Source of the DNA: an uncultured Clostridia bacterium
GTDB lineage: Bacteria; Bacillota; Clostridia; Christensenellales; Borkfalkiaceae
Direction: 5' to 3'
NCBI GenBank assembly: GCA_934247855.1
Contig: CAKQKA010000079.1
Location: 1 to 7,132 of the forward strand
DNA length: 7,132 bases
Part shown: in pieces, positions 6,265-7,132 of the stretch
How the letters are laid out: each line of letters opens with the position of its first letter
Position numbering within the stretch: the stretch's first letter is position 1
Position numbers and translations under genes: made by a program
The notes under the pieces: generated by a model
Databases searched by the model: none
The model's input: only the letters and a program-made list of their open reading frames with translations
What the model was told of the DNA's origin: nothing

Positions 6265-7132
6265 TACTGATTGGCCTCTATTGTGTACTGAGCCCTTTCC
6301 GTAACCGCTTTAACGATTTCCTCGATGCTCATATCCGGCTCGGTCCAGATATATTTGCAATATTTGTTGATTTCGGAATCGCAGGCGACTTTGGCTTTTC
6401 CCTGCGGAGATTTAACGCCGAATATCATCAGTTCCGCAGCCGTTTTCAACAGCGGGGTTTCCTCGTAAATCTCAACCAATTCGGGTTCATTCATGGCGGC
6501 GGGGTGTAACGGCAAATATCCCGACGCCTTACACATTTTGGCTATATTCGACGGTTTGTTGAGCCATCTTAAAAATTCCGCCGCAGCGTCTATTTCTTTT
6601 TGAGGCTTATTATTCAAAATAACGATGCCCGAACCGCCCTGATTCGTAAAATAGTCGGTTTTCTTGGGGAACGGCAACACTTCCAGCTCGTAATTGTTTT
6701 CTTTCGCCTGCTTCGAGAAGCTGACTATATTGGACGAAGTTGTGTATATCATCCCCACTTTTTGCTCGTAAAATTCCGAAACAATAATCGTTCCGTGATT
6801 CGAACGGGAATTAGGGTTCAACATGCAATTTTCGGTAACCAAAGAGCGCCAGAATTCAAGTCCTTTGGCAAACTTATCGTCCTTGGTAAACGCAAGCTCG
6901 GTAACCGTTTTATTATATAAGCTTCCGCCCTGCTGATACATCATTCCGATCGGATCCAAAGAGTTGGAGGCAAACCCGTAAATCCCTTTTTCGGTATCGG
7001 TAACCTTCTTTGCCGCTGCGATAAACTTATCCCAAGTCCAATCGTCGCCTTTGGGCTGTTTGATTATGTCTGCGGCAGTCGGCACCGTAGCGCCCTTGGA
7101 GTTCAGCAACGTTTTATTTGCGACTATAATGT
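6264..7132 (-). CDS. ABC transporter extracellular solute-binding protein (family 1, carbohydrate type), N-terminus missing
   Basis: Only the C-terminal 288 residues are present. The reading frame is open through the right edge, so the TTG at 7109 is an internal leucine, not a start. The visible part is the ligand-binding portion of an extracellular sugar-type binding protein that delivers substrate to an ABC importer. Family-typical stretches are an ANKTLLNSKG helix at the edge (usual form YNKxLFxxxG), the DDWTWDKF motif about 28 residues in, a Gly-rich GGSGIVI strand near residue 165 after a PFPKK segment, an FLRWLNKPSNIAKM helix and SGYLPLHPAA near 203-212. The last two resemble the UgpB-like branch, which binds glycerol-3-phosphate or glycerophosphodiesters, but sugar-binding relatives share them, so the ligand is unassigned. 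The signal peptide and lipobox expected for a Firmicute lipoprotein would be outside the window. Its TAA shares one base with the ATG of the dehydrogenase gene (TAATG), so the two are probably coupled. Confidence 0.9.
   Translation of the reverse strand, partial: IIVANKTLLNSKGATVPTAADIIKQPKGDDWTWDKFIAAAKKVTDTEKGIYGFASNSLDPIGMMYQQGGSLYNKTVTELAFTKDDKFAKGLEFWRSLVTENCMLNPNSRSNHGTIIVSEFYEQKVGMIYTTSSNIVSFSKQAKENNYELEVLPFPKKTDYFTNQGGSGIVILNNKPQKEIDAAAEFLRWLNKPSNIAKMCKASGYLPLHPAAMNEPELVEIYEETPLLKTAAELMIFGVKSPQGKAKVACDSEINKYCKYIWTEPDMSIEEIVKAVTERAQYTIEANQ

Noticed and set aside
7107..7109. TTG at 7109 as the start of the solute-binding protein
   Set aside because: The frame continues upstream to the edge with family-typical residues (ANKTLLNSKG), and the full protein needs a signal peptide, so the gene is simply truncated by the window.

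Overview
The window comes from an AT-rich bacterial genome with strong purine-rich ribosome binding sites and tightly packed, overlapping genes. The protein styles (carbohydrate ABC substrate-binding protein, Gfo/Idh/MocA oxidoreductase with a cysteine cluster, Eis-like acetyltransferase) suggest a low-GC Firmicute, most likely a gut-type Clostridia/Christensenellales lineage. That placement rests on impression, since there is no rRNA or other marker gene here.

From about 604 to the right edge everything reads leftward (minus strand) as one apparent operon. In transcription order it runs: an extracellular sugar-type solute-binding protein (cut by the window edge), a Gfo/Idh/MocA dehydrogenase, an RDD membrane protein, a GNAT acetyltransferase with a long C-terminal extension, a complete alkaline-phosphatase-superfamily phosphodiesterase, an orphan C-terminal piece of a second alkaline-phosphatase-superfamily protein, and a glycerate kinase. 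Every junction is a 1-4 nt overlap (TAATG or ATGA) or a gap of 1-3 nt, so the genes are very probably co-transcribed and translationally coupled. The operon promoter, transporter permeases and N-terminus of the binding protein would lie beyond the right edge.

The functional reading is a catabolic cassette: import of a small carbohydrate-like compound, NAD(P)-dependent oxidation, hydrolysis of a phosphate ester or diester, and phosphorylation of glycerate into lower glycolysis. The substrate cannot be read from the sequence. The binding protein has UgpB-like features, which makes a glycerophosphodiester-like substrate one possibility, but this is inference.

The left 611 bases hold no large gene. 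They contain a possible 23-codon hydrophobic ORF just after the glycerate kinase, a strong bidirectional terminator (341-367) that probably ends the operon, a second minus-strand terminator (207-241), a 31-codon minus-strand ORF with a canonical AGGAGG site, and a perfect 18-bp tandem duplication (65-100) exactly where that small ORF ends. The last two together look like a small gene interrupted by the end of another element, possibly an insertion sequence lying mostly outside the window.

The most unusual points are the headless phosphatase ORF kept in frame and in register within a coupled operon, and the truncated small ORF joined to the 18-bp repeat.
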